64,000 nt of DNA. Origin: Globisporangium splendens (Eukaryota; Oomycota; Peronosporomycetes; Pythiales; Pythiaceae). The stretch lies in the NCBI GenBank assembly GCA_006386115.1, contig VFIW01000044.1, positions 1 to 64,000 of the forward strand, read 5' to 3'. Both the position numbers and the translations under genes were made by a program. How positions within the stretch are numbered: position 1 is the first letter of the stretch; each line of letters begins with the position of its first letter. Below, piece after piece: positions 9,234 to 18,543 of this stretch. Under the pieces are notes generated by a model that was not told the origin of the DNA, searched no databases, and saw nothing but the letters and a program-made list of their open reading frames with translations.

Positions 9234-10904
9234 TCAATAGGTCGCCGAGCTCAGTGGCGCTTTCGCGAGATTCGTTGTCAATTGCACCAGAATTGAGTCG
9301 ATGTCGTCATATTCTGCACAAAATTCTTCGATTTCGGCTGGTGTGAACTTCTGGTCCGGTGCAGAGAACGCTTCAGTGAGTGATCGCGATTGCTCCGGAG
9401 TGAACTTCGCCATGCAGTAGTACTCGATCATCTCCTGGATCTGCGGGACGCCCATGTGAGAAAGCAAGAGCTTCTTGTTCACACGGCCGGGTCGAATGAG
9501 CGCGGGGTCCAGCTTCTCCGGATGGTTCGTCGTCATGATCACGATTCGGCCAGGGCAGTCAATGACACCGTCGAGCACGTTCAAGAGCCCAGAGAGGTTC
9601 AAGCGGTCGCTTCTCTCCTTTGGCTTGAGCATTGGACCCACGAGCTTTGGGAGATCATCCTTAGTGCTGATAGCCTTTGGCGTTGGGTCTTCTGCCTTGC
9701 GAGCGTCGACAACCGACGAGGCGCAATCGATGTCTTCCATGACAAACACGACGTCCTCAAACCCCATCTGCACCGGCAAATCGAGACCCTGAACGGCGAA
9801 TTTCAAGTCAAAAACGGCGTCCATGAGTTCCTGGTTGGTCTTGATCTTGGCGAGCGAGATGGTCACAATATGGCGCCTGGTGTACTGTGCAATCGCCTTG
9901 ATCAAGCTCGTTTTGCCAGTTCCAGGCGGTCCGTGCAAGAGAAGACCGAGCTTGTATGGGAACCCCTTGATCGCGAACTTCCCGGATCTCGTGGTGAAAT
10001 TGTCAAGAAGCTGCAGCACTTGCTGCTTTCCGTCCAAAAACAGATTGGCAAACGTCTTGTCTTCCCCGAGCGTGTAACGTTTGTACACAACAGCCGTGGA
10101 AGCAGCCACACCGCCGTCATCACCTTCCTTGGGCTTTACGTCACCGCCAGGTTGGATGTAAAAGTAGCGCGACTTGTCTTTCGCATGCTTCTCTTTCTCC
10201 ACCTGCTGGCAGTTGGCGAACGCGCGGTTGATGAATGCGTCGATGCGGTCGGAGCCGTCTTCGAGCGTCGAGTGAAACTTGAAAATCACTTTCTCCTCCT
10301 TCATCTTGCTTTTGGATTCGCCGGAAGCTTCAGGAGCATCGATGCAATGCATGAAGTACACGCCTTCCTCGACGCGAATCCACTCATTCATTTGCGGCAA
10401 GATCTCCACACTGAGTTTGCTGACGGAGGTGCTCCCATAGTCGTCTTCATCGCCCCAGTCACTGCCTTCCAAATCGTCGTACGAAGAGGAACCAGTGGTC
10501 GATCCACTGTCCGAGTCGTTGCTGCAGATGCTCTTGGCTCTATCAGCGTTCTTCTTTGGATTCTCCAAGAGTTCATACACTCCACTCTTACCGTTGAGAT
10601 CCAGGATCTCGGACAAGTAGATCGAGATGGCTTTCTGCAGCAGGTGGTTCTTCTGTTCGTAGTCCCAGACCTTGCCGTACTGGTTGTACCTCTGCGTGAT
10701 CTCGATCGTTCGTGTCACACCAGCGACGGTCTTGCTGGCGAAACAGTAGTTGTAGATAAGCGAGGAGATGGATCCATGCGCATTGGCGGCCGTCACCACT
10801 TTCTGGATGAGGAAAGGGATCAGCATGCACACGAGCGTGTCAATGACGACGTTGCCCGTGCGGAAAGAGTTGATCAGTCCGAGTTCGACTGCCGTGGAGC
10901 TCAT
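9234..10904 (-). CDS. BCS1-like AAA ATPase, paralogue A
   Basis: Single exon, 556 residues if translation starts at MSSTAVELG (10904), which aligns with the start of paralogue C; an ATG at 10916 is four codons further up. An N-terminal membrane-spanning stretch (about residues 14-36) precedes a BCS1_N-like region. An acidic Ser/Asp linker follows, then the AAA core: Walker A GPPGTGKT, Walker B VVFVMEDIDC, sensor 1 MTTNHPEKLDPALIRPGR. BCS1 is a mitochondrial inner-membrane translocase/chaperone; plant relatives of this type also sit in ER or mitochondria, so the location is open. It lies tail to head with paralogue B on the same strand. An almost identical, frameshifted copy is at 39772-41434 in inverted orientation. 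Confidence 0.9.
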   Translation of the reverse strand: MSSTAVELGLINSFRTGNVVIDTLVCMLIPFLIQKVVTAANAHGSISSLIYNYCFASKTVAGVTRTIEITQRYNQYGKVWDYEQKNHLLQKAISIYLSEILDLNGKSGVYELLENPKKNADRAKSICSNDSDSGSTTGSSSYDDLEGSDWGDEDDYGSTSVSKLSVEILPQMNEWIRVEEGVYFMHCIDAPEASGESKSKMKEEKVIFKFHSTLEDGSDRIDAFINRAFANCQQVEKEKHAKDKSRYFYIQPGGDVKPKEGDDGGVAASTAVVYKRYTLGEDKTFANLFLDGKQQVLQLLDNFTTRSGKFAIKGFPYKLGLLLHGPPGTGKTSLIKAIAQYTRRHIVTISLAKIKTNQELMDAVFDLKFAVQGLDLPVQMGFEDVVFVMEDIDCASSVVDARKAEDPTPKAISTKDDLPKLVGPMLKPKERSDRLNLSGLLNVLDGVIDCPGRIVIMTTNHPEKLDPALIRPGRVNKKLLLSHMGVPQIQEMIEYYCMAKFTPEQSRSLTEAFSAPDQKFTPAEIEEFCAEYDDIDSILVQLTTNLAKAPLSSATY

Positions 10905-11498
10905 TACGCTGGACATTTCGGATTGCCGTTGAGGCTGCAAAAAGGAAAGTGGGAAACATGAACACCAGACCAACTTGGCTGTCGTTGCGCTGGAGTTGAG
11001 GAGGGTGCACGTCCATTGAAATGGTTTCTGAGAATGAATGGTGGTCATAGTGTGAGTGATGATCTCTTGACATGGGTGCAGTCAGTGAGTGTTGGTCTTC
11101 ACTTCGTGTGCAAGCCAACCACTTCGTGGAAGCCTTGCAATATCGGGAAGATTCATGTCGCGAATGACTGCGACACTCAGCCCAGTCAACGCGAGCTTTG
11201 ATGGGTTGAAATGTCGCGATCTCTCTTTCGGTGTCTCTTTTGAGATCGTAGCTCCGAAGTCGTTCACTTCTTTGGGTGTGAAAGTGGTCGGAGAATGCAA
11301 TCGGGTTTGTTGTGGTTGTAAGAAGTGTCTACTGTGTGCACATGAATAACCCTATGGGCGAAACTTTGGCCATGCTGACGACACATCAGAGCATGCTGAA
11401 GGGCATTCCAACCCGGTGTTCGGTGCTCGCGAGGAATACAAAAGCGACAAAAATCACCATGAAGTAAAACAAGAATCGGATTGCTCATATTTTGTCAC
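10905..11498. other. Intergenic region between AAA genes A and B
   Basis: Upstream region of gene A and 3' flank of gene B. Its first 130 or so bases next to gene A are also present upstream of the A' copy near 39.65-39.77 kb. Otherwise nothing was recognised. Confidence 0.5.
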
Positions 11499-13241
11499 TT
11501 AGCTCATCCATGTTTCAGTTCCGTTTGCACTCTGTAGCAGCTTCAGTGCTTGCAGCATCGAGTCGATATCATCGTACTCCGCTGAAAGTGCTTCTACTGT
11601 CGCCGGCGTGATTTTCGACTGGCCGCCTTCCTTCACGAGGGCACAAAGTGTCGCTTCCTGCTCTGATGTGAATTTTGCCAGTGAGTAATACTCGACCATC
11701 TCTCGGATGCTCTCGCGACTCATGTACCCAAGCTCGAGTTTCTTGTTCACTCGGCCCGGTCGGATAAGCGCGGGGTCGAGTTTCTCAGGATGGTTAGTCG
11801 TCATGATCACGATTCTGCCGGGGCAATCAATGACTCCATCAAGTACATTCAAAAGCCCCGATAGGTTCAGTTTATCGGACGCAGACGGTGCCCAAGGTGA
11901 CGAGCGCTTGTAGCGGCGTTCTTTGCCAGACTTGTTCTCTCGGGCCATGACCACCGACGCAGCGCAATCGATATCCTCCATGACGAACACGACGTCCTCA
12001 AAGGTCATGTTCACGGGCAAGGTCACTCCTTCCACGCTGAAGCGCAAGTCAAAGAGCGCATTCATAAGCTCCTGGTTTGTCTGGATTTTGCCGAGAGAGA
12101 TCGTCACGATGTGGCGCTTCGTGTGGTGAGCGACGGCCTTGATGAGGCTCGTCTTTCCCGTGCCTGGTGGTCCATAGAGCAATAGACCGAGCTTGTAGGG
12201 GAACCCTTTGATCGAAAATTTACCCGAATGATCCATGAAATTGTTCAAAAGGCGTAAAAGTGGCTCTTTTTCGTCAAAGAACAAGTTGGCGAACGTCTTT
12301 TCTTCACCCAGAGCGTAGCGCTTGTATACCACCGTCTTGGTCGAGGAGGATTTCTTCTTTCCATTCTCATTGTCCTCATCTTCCTTCGGTTTTTCGACTT
12401 GGTGGCTCTGTACATACATGTATTTCTTCTTGTCGCTGGCGAGTTTCGCGAGCTCGAGCATTTGGTATTTGACGAAAGCCTCATCAATGATCTTGTCGAT
12501 CATCTTGGCGCCACCCACTGCATTGGACTTGAACTGGAAGAGACTCACGACATCTTTGGGTTTGCCTGTCAAGATGCTCGAACGTTCGTTGCCTTCGTTG
12601 TCCTCTGGAGGAGGAGGCAGCAGAATGGATTGCTTGAAGAAAACCTTCGGTTGCACTTCGATCCATTCGCCAAGTTTCGGCATCGAGCCTATGCGCAGTC
12701 GATTAATGGTCTCGTACTGAGCGCTCTCGGACGGCTCGTCGTCAGAAGAATAAACGTCGTCGTCGTCGTCCTTCGCAACATCACTCGGTTTCAACTTCTC
12801 CAGATCTTCCGCTGCTTCGTCACTGAGCTCGCGCTCGACCATCTCGTATCGGATATCTTTCCCACGCAGTGTGGACTGCAAGACCTCAGTCAGGTGCGCC
12901 AAGATCGCCTTTTGCAGCAAATGACCGTGTCGATGCACCGACTCGTCCATAACGCGGTAGTCTCCATACGTCGTCGTCGCCGTGATTTCGCGAAACACGA
13001 AGCCTGCGTTTGGGTCGCCGATCAATGCGACTCGCAGCTTGGACAGCGCATCCTTCATGCCTGTGGGTGTGAGCAGCAGCTGGAGCAGAATGGGCACGGC
13101 GACGAGCATGATCGCGTCGAGAAGCAGGCTGGAGGGGGAGGCCGCCGCGTCGCCGGCTGCAGTGCCATTCGCAGACTTCGTAGGCTGGACCAGCGGCGAG
13201 GAGACCGCACTCAGCACCGTGGAGACAACTTCCATGTCCAT
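11499..13241 (-). CDS. BCS1-like AAA ATPase, paralogue B
   Basis: Single exon, 580 residues from MDMEVVSTVL at 13241; a decayed copy at 38942 starts at the equivalent ATG, which supports this choice over the upstream ATG at 13355. The hydrophobic segment AIMLVAVPILLQLLL is the likely membrane anchor. An acidic linker (runs of Asp near residues 190-205) precedes the core. Walker A GPPGTGKT, Walker B VVFVMEDIDC and the arginine-containing ALIRPGR segment are intact. It differs from A by a shorter insertion after Walker B (residues GKERRYKRSS) and a longer N-terminus. The likely role is an ATP-driven membrane chaperone or translocase of the BCS1/AATP type. It is probably the parent of the fragment at 38942-39430. 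Confidence 0.9.
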   Translation of the reverse strand: MDMEVVSTVLSAVSSPLVQPTKSANGTAAGDAAASPSSLLLDAIMLVAVPILLQLLLTPTGMKDALSKLRVALIGDPNAGFVFREITATTTYGDYRVMDESVHRHGHLLQKAILAHLTEVLQSTLRGKDIRYEMVERELSDEAAEDLEKLKPSDVAKDDDDDVYSSDDEPSESAQYETINRLRIGSMPKLGEWIEVQPKVFFKQSILLPPPPEDNEGNERSSILTGKPKDVVSLFQFKSNAVGGAKMIDKIIDEAFVKYQMLELAKLASDKKKYMYVQSHQVEKPKEDEDNENGKKKSSSTKTVVYKRYALGEEKTFANLFFDEKEPLLRLLNNFMDHSGKFSIKGFPYKLGLLLYGPPGTGKTSLIKAVAHHTKRHIVTISLGKIQTNQELMNALFDLRFSVEGVTLPVNMTFEDVVFVMEDIDCAASVVMARENKSGKERRYKRSSPWAPSASDKLNLSGLLNVLDGVIDCPGRIVIMTTNHPEKLDPALIRPGRVNKKLELGYMSRESIREMVEYYSLAKFTSEQEATLCALVKEGGQSKITPATVEALSAEYDDIDSMLQALKLLQSANGTETWMS

Positions 13242-13670
13242 GGTGGAATGGAGAATGCGGAATGGTCTGGTAAAGGATGACGGGAAATCCGTTGGGTGTG
13301 ATGTGCGTCTGACTTCGATGACCTTCATTCTCAAATCCAGAAATGCACCTACCAACCTCTACAAATGCATCTGCTTGTGGGAAAGCATACGTAGATTCCA
13401 GTCAAGTATACATATGGATTGTATGATGCACTTTGCAACTGTATAAAAACGTAGAAGCAGATGTGTAAAGCAAAAGAGAACTTCACTCACCTCGATTGTG
13501 CAATCCGTTTCTCTTTCAAAATCATACCCCGTCACTTCCACTGGGTACTGAAAAGCAATCATTGTGTGCTCAAAACAGCAGGTTGAACCTCTCACAATGG
13601 ATAGAACAGGGCACAGAGTTCGCATTGCTGTGGCACTGACCTTTGTTGGCTTCCTTCCACTCTGAGGTTG

Positions 13671-13684
13671 TCATTTCGCATTTT
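13671..13684 (+). promoter_or_regulatory. Oomycete Inr/FPR-type start-site element of AAA gene C
   Basis: TCATTTCGCATTTT matches the oomycete core promoter form (TCATTYYNCAWTTT) and lies 45 nt before the ATG of gene C. Transcription would begin inside it. Confidence 0.6.
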
Positions 13685-13728
13685 GCTGCCCAACCTGCAC
13701 CCACTGTCAAGCTCTCATCGCAAGCCAG

Positions 13729-15582
13729 ATGCAGTCGACGGCGCTGGAGTTTGGCGTGATCAGCACGCTGCGCACGGGCCACGCTGTGTACGACCTCATG
13801 ATCTGCATGGTCGTGCCGGCGGTGATCCAGGCGGTGACCAACTCTGGGAAGGACACGCTCGAAGTGGTGAGCGCTGTGCGCCATTACATCCGCGACCTGG
13901 TGTTTGCAAAAAAGTACGTGACCCACGTCGTCGAGACCACGGAGCATCGCGGCAAGTATGGTCTTCTCTGGCGCAACAGCAAGGATGGACGCCGCAACGA
14001 ACTGCTTCAGAAGGCAGTCTTGCTGTACTTGACCGAGCATTTGAATCTGAGTACCAAGAGTGCACGCGTCCAGCTTCTGGAACGCCCAGGTATGAAGCAA
14101 AAGCTGATTGACGACCATGTCCCAGGTCTCGAGACCGAGAAGCAGAAACGCATGTTGGCTCTGCTGACACAGAAAAATGCCAAGGGGATCCCGGAAGTCG
14201 CGAAGCTTGGTGCGGGACGTCTGCCTCAACTCCTTCACTGGGTGGATGTGGGAAATGGCGTCGAGTTCATGAACGAGACGAAATCGACCAGCCTGGACAG
14301 CTCCTCGTCTGTGGATGAAATTAAAGAGATTTTCCTTTTCCGATCAAGTGCTCCCGATGGAGCTGAACGTATTGACGCGTTCATTCACAAGGCATTCGAG
14401 TTCTATCGAGAGACTGAAAACAAGAAGTTCAAGGACGACACTGCGAGGTACATGTACGTCCATTCTGACGAGAAGCCCTCAAAGAGCGACGCGGACGACG
14501 AGACCAAGGTGGACGCACCTTACCACAAGCGGTACGCGCTCGGCGACGACAAGACGTTCGACAATGTGTTTTTCAGTGAAAAGCAACAACTGATCAAACT
14601 CATCGACAACTTCGTCAGCAAAACGGGCAAATTCGCGATTCCAGGATTTCCCTACAAGCTTGGGCTGCTATTGTACGGTCCCCCTGGTACTGGAAAGACA
14701 AGTCTCATCAAAGCTGTTGCCCAGTATACTCGCCGTCATATTGTAAACATATCGCTGAGTAAGATCAAGACGAACCAGGAGCTGATGGATGCGATGTTTG
14801 ATCTTCGATATGCGGTCGACGGTCTGGATTTGCCTGTGCGAATGGGGTTCAAGGATGTCGTGTTTGTGATGGAAGACATTGATTGCGCGACCTCTGTGGT
14901 TGCGTCTCGAGAGGCAAACGTGAAAGCTCAAGCAGCAGAAGCGGCCGAAACGAATGCAACTAACGCGAACGGCGAAGACACTGAAGCAGGCGAGCAACAG
15001 CCTTTGGCTGGCACAAGCGAGGGCTCGGAAGATCTTGAGATCACCGAAAATTGCAGCGAAGGAGATTATGGAGAAGATTACGGAGCACCATACGGTGAGG
15101 AGATGCTATTTGGTGGATTGGGAGAGCATGGCGATCTCTTTGCTGCTTTTCTTGCTGCTCAAACTGGGGGTATAGTCGGTCAAGAGCTCGGACCAAAAAT
15201 GAAAGGTGGCTTCGTGTCGTCGAGCAATTCTTCCGACAAGCTCAGTCTTGCAGGGCTCTTGAATGTCCTAGATGGCGTCATTGATTGCCCTGGTCGCATT
15301 GTCATCATGACAACGAATCATCCGGAAAAGTTGGATCCAGCGCTGATTCGTCCCGGTAGAATCAGCAAGAAGCTGCACCTGAGTTACATGGGAGATGCAG
15401 AGACACAAGAGATGATAGAATACTGTTTTTCCACGAAGCTCACTGCTGAGCAAAGCGAGCGGTTACGTGCAGGTGGAGACAAGCGCACTAAGAAACTCTC
15501 GCCAGCCTACATCGAAGAGCTGTGCGCTGAATGTGACGACATTGACGCAATTTTGGATCGGATCGCGAGCGAGACTACATAA
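13729..15582 (+). CDS. BCS1-like AAA ATPase, paralogue C
   Basis: Single exon of 617 residues beginning MQSTALEFGVIS, divergent from gene B. N-terminal membrane segment (about residues 20-38), BCS1_N-like region, then Walker A GPPGTGKT, Walker B VVFVMEDIDC and sensor MTTNHPEKLDPALIRPGR. Compared with A and B it carries an extra insertion of about 105 residues (roughly 392-500), rich in Glu, Ala and Gly, between Walker B and the KLSLAGLLNVLDG helix. In a hexamer this insertion would sit on a face of the ring and could bind a partner or substrate. An oomycete start-site element lies 45 nt before the ATG. The function of this expanded family in oomycetes is not established. Confidence 0.9.
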   Translation: MQSTALEFGVISTLRTGHAVYDLMICMVVPAVIQAVTNSGKDTLEVVSAVRHYIRDLVFAKKYVTHVVETTEHRGKYGLLWRNSKDGRRNELLQKAVLLYLTEHLNLSTKSARVQLLERPGMKQKLIDDHVPGLETEKQKRMLALLTQKNAKGIPEVAKLGAGRLPQLLHWVDVGNGVEFMNETKSTSLDSSSSVDEIKEIFLFRSSAPDGAERIDAFIHKAFEFYRETENKKFKDDTARYMYVHSDEKPSKSDADDETKVDAPYHKRYALGDDKTFDNVFFSEKQQLIKLIDNFVSKTGKFAIPGFPYKLGLLLYGPPGTGKTSLIKAVAQYTRRHIVNISLSKIKTNQELMDAMFDLRYAVDGLDLPVRMGFKDVVFVMEDIDCATSVVASREANVKAQAAEAAETNATNANGEDTEAGEQQPLAGTSEGSEDLEITENCSEGDYGEDYGAPYGEEMLFGGLGEHGDLFAAFLAAQTGGIVGQELGPKMKGGFVSSSNSSDKLSLAGLLNVLDGVIDCPGRIVIMTTNHPEKLDPALIRPGRISKKLHLSYMGDAETQEMIEYCFSTKLTAEQSERLRAGGDKRTKKLSPAYIEELCAECDDIDAILDRIASETT

Positions 15583-16230
15583 AACATTAATGCACTTCGA
15601 TAAATGCAACGACTCAACCGCGCAGAGCTTTTCTACTTATGCTGAGTTCAATGTGCGACAGTCGATCGCAACAGGAGTGTGAGAAGGTTGATGCTGAATG
15701 CAAGGAAGGAGCACGTTCAACTGGTGTTGACAGTGAGTGATGATCTTATTATGAATGGTGGTCTCCAAGGGCTGTGAGTGTCGATCCTGGACGATCTGCG
15801 AATTGATTGGAGCCAAACCGCCAATCGAAGGTTTCAAATCAACCATTGATAGGAGCTTCGATGCGTTGGAACATCCTGGCAATGGATCCACTGGTCGCAG
15901 CTACTGGAGGTATTCTGACATGTCTGCACGCAAGGCAAAAATGCTCTTGAAGGCGCTCAACTTGAGCGAGTGCAAGAATTGTGTCTGTACTGTATGCTAC
16001 CGTTAGCCACCTTGGAATTTATTGGCGATAGATTCGCGTGTAGTCCTCAAGTACCCCAGGCCATAATTGCTTCTCCGCATCAACATATTCGCTTCAAAGT
16101 CAAAAGCTGTCATGTTTGAAAGTTATAGCGGCTCCATGCATGTTGCAAGTTCACCTTCTCTTTCTTTCTTTCTTTCTTTTTTTCTCTCTTCTCACGCAAA
16201 CAATCTAATTCCTAGTCAAGTCTCCCTTTC
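15583..16230. other. Convergent intergenic region with a CTTT microsatellite
   Basis: Three-prime flanks of gene C and of the first FYVE-SYLF gene. A (CTTT)n run lies at about 16158-16185. No gene is supported. Confidence 0.5.
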
Positions 16231-17767
16231 TTAATGGATGTGGTCGCACGTCTTACATTTCTTGTTCCAGATCTGGTGCTGGTGCGCGACGAACCGCTGA
16301 CATGTGCAACGGCGGCACGCACCCATCATCGTCGCCAACTCCTCTTGCACGTCCTTGTGCTCCTGGATGCCACGCATGGCGCGGTCGATTGCGTCGTAGA
16401 GTGGCTGCGCGGCGCGCGGTTGACCCACGGATCCGCTCAGCAGTTCGCTTGGCTCGAGATCCTGACCGTAAAACTTGCGGTTCAAGTCGTTTCGTGCCAA
16501 GATAACGGAGCCTTGCAAGGCGATGCCAGCAAACAGCCCTTTGCTTTGCGAGTAGCTGTAGTTGGCGTTCAGGTTCGTGGTACTGACCGCAGCCTGTGCG
16601 GATGCCGCGCGGCCGTATGGACCGACAGCAACATCGAGACCCGCACCGACGTTCACCTGAGGCTTGTGGAAAACTTGGACGGCGCCTTGGGAACCAAGGA
16701 TGATCATCACTTCGACGATCTCACCGCCGATCTGGAAACCCGTAGAAAGACCTGCCGTGCCAATGGCGGACGGCGCCGACCACGAGCCATCTGGGAGGCG
16801 CGCGATCACGAGACCCGTTCCGATCTTGCCTGCGATCATGAATCCGGCTTTGACGATTGTCATAATCGCAAGACCTTGCGCTTTTTCGAGAAATGCAATG
16901 GGGATTGAGCGGTCGCTGGACGCCGCATTGTCGTCGCGGAAAAAGTTGCCAATGATGTCGGCGGCATTTTGACACTCTTTCGCCAACGAGTCCGTGTACG
17001 GAGCATGGATTCGGCCCTTCGCTTCGTGGCTGTTGTCGGCGTTCGCGCGCGCGTACATCGCAGCGAGCTGCTCTTGCAATGGCTGCAACTCCGGTGCGCA
17101 GTGCAGACACACACGCTGCGGGATCGACGTGTCGTACCCCTTGGCACCCTCAATTTGTTCGCCGTACGGGATCAGCAAGCGCACTGGGGAGCACGAACCG
17201 CAAATATATCGACCGCACTTGCGACTGTGATCATAGACACACATTCAAAACACATTAGAGACTATTGACGGGCAGTGCCATTGAAAAGCTTAGCGCTACG
17301 TACCATTGGTGCCTTCGCTTGGCGATGTCGAAGGCAGACTTGCACACGTCGCAGTTCGGGTGGTCGGCGTAGCGGCTTTTCAGAAACCCGCCGCTCTTTC
17401 TTGGCGTTCCTTCTTCGGAAGAAGTCGAGCCGCGATCCGCATACGCCTCATTCACCATCGGTGGCTGGCCATTGTTGACGCCATTGTCAACGCTCTTGTC
17501 GTTGAAACTCGTCGCCATCGGTAGTGGAGTCGCTTTGCTGGGTGGATACGCAGCAGCAGGTGGCACCGGAGGGTAGTGTGCTTGGGTCTCTTGTCCTTGG
17601 TACGCGACGGAAACGGGGACGGCCACGGGGATGCCAGTCGCTGGTGCGTCGCGCGGTGGAAACAAAACTGGGGTGTCGTCGTGCTGATCGGGGAACCGCA
17701 CGCCGCAGTTCGCGCAGAAGCGCGCTGTCCCAGTGGGCGTCTCAATGCCGCATGTGGAGCAGATCAT
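16231..17767 (-). CDS. Zinc-ribbon/FYVE/SYLF (Ysc84-like) protein, copy 1
   Basis: Two exons: 17767-17304 and 17224-16231, with a 79-nt GTACGT...CAG intron (17225-17303). Splicing inside a Cys codon restores the FYVE ligand motif RRHQCRKCGRYICGSC, which both unspliced frames destroy. The product is 485 residues: an N-terminal CxxC...CxxC zinc ribbon, a Pro/Ala-rich linker, a FYVE-type zinc finger (about residues 135-200), then a SYLF/Ysc84 domain (about 230-440). The SYLF domain contains AFLEKAQGLAIMTIVKAGF and GTGLVIARLPDGSWSAPSAI. A Cys/His-rich tail ends KKCKTCDHIH. FYVE domains bind PI3P on endosomes and SYLF domains bind phosphoinositides and actin regulators, so a role in endosomal or actin-linked trafficking is likely. 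It is arranged head to head with copy 2. Confidence 0.92.
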
Positions 17768-18543
17768 CTCGATATTGGCTGCTGTGGGTTCTCTCTGCGG
17801 TGGCTGCTGTTCTCTCGCGGTGGAAATGGAAAGTGCTCATCAACAAGAAGCATGCTGCTTGCCCGTTTACTGCTCCAAATCTTCCTTTGCAAACACTGTG
17901 ATGTCATCCTGTCAAACATGCATTTTGATGCTTTGCTGACAAATCGATTGATTACATAAATATCAATTACTGTCGACTTTGACTCGATACAGTAAAGTCC
18001 CAATGGATCTCTGCTTTCTACCATGATTATAGGTGCATCAAATTTGGAAGAACTTGCTTATGACATAGAAGGGGAGGGAACCAGTGTGTCTTACGGTTGT
18101 GGGACACAAGTCGCGCAGACGTGGCGGATGTAAATTTTGCGCAGTCGCACAAAGAGGTGTCCAAGTGACATGTAGAGCGCTCCACAATTTAATACTTCAA
18201 GTCTGCATGATGTTCTACACGTTTACCTGGGACGCTCCACATCTGTGCTGCACCAGATGGTTTTGTGGAATGTACGACGTGTCAACCAGATGATGCTGCT
18301 GTCCCAGATGTGAGTCACACATGATGAAACAGGAGTGATTGTCATGCCTGTCAAAATCACACGATTCGAGGGAATGAAAGAAAGGAAGGGAAGGGAAAGT
18401 GATGGGCCGAGGACGGAAGCTTGATGTGCACACAGCGTGCGCTGAACACCGCGCTTCACACCAGCAGCACTCAGAACCTCGCGCTGCTGGGAATGCACCA
18501 CACTCATTGATTTCGCGTTTGTGAGATTGCAGGGAGAAGCGCG
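17768..18543. promoter_or_regulatory. Shared upstream region of the divergent FYVE-SYLF pair
   Basis: A 776-bp gap separates two start codons that face away from each other, so both promoters must lie here. On the minus strand, GCACTTTCCATTTCC near 17820-17834 resembles an oomycete Inr/FPR element for copy 1. On the plus side, CTCATTGATTTCGCGTTT near 18506-18523 is a weaker candidate for copy 2. Confidence 0.45.

Noticed and set aside
9390..10961. Long open frame of about 520 codons on the plus strand opposite AAA gene A
   Set aside because: It is the antisense shadow of a GC-rich coding sequence; the minus strand carries all AAA motifs.
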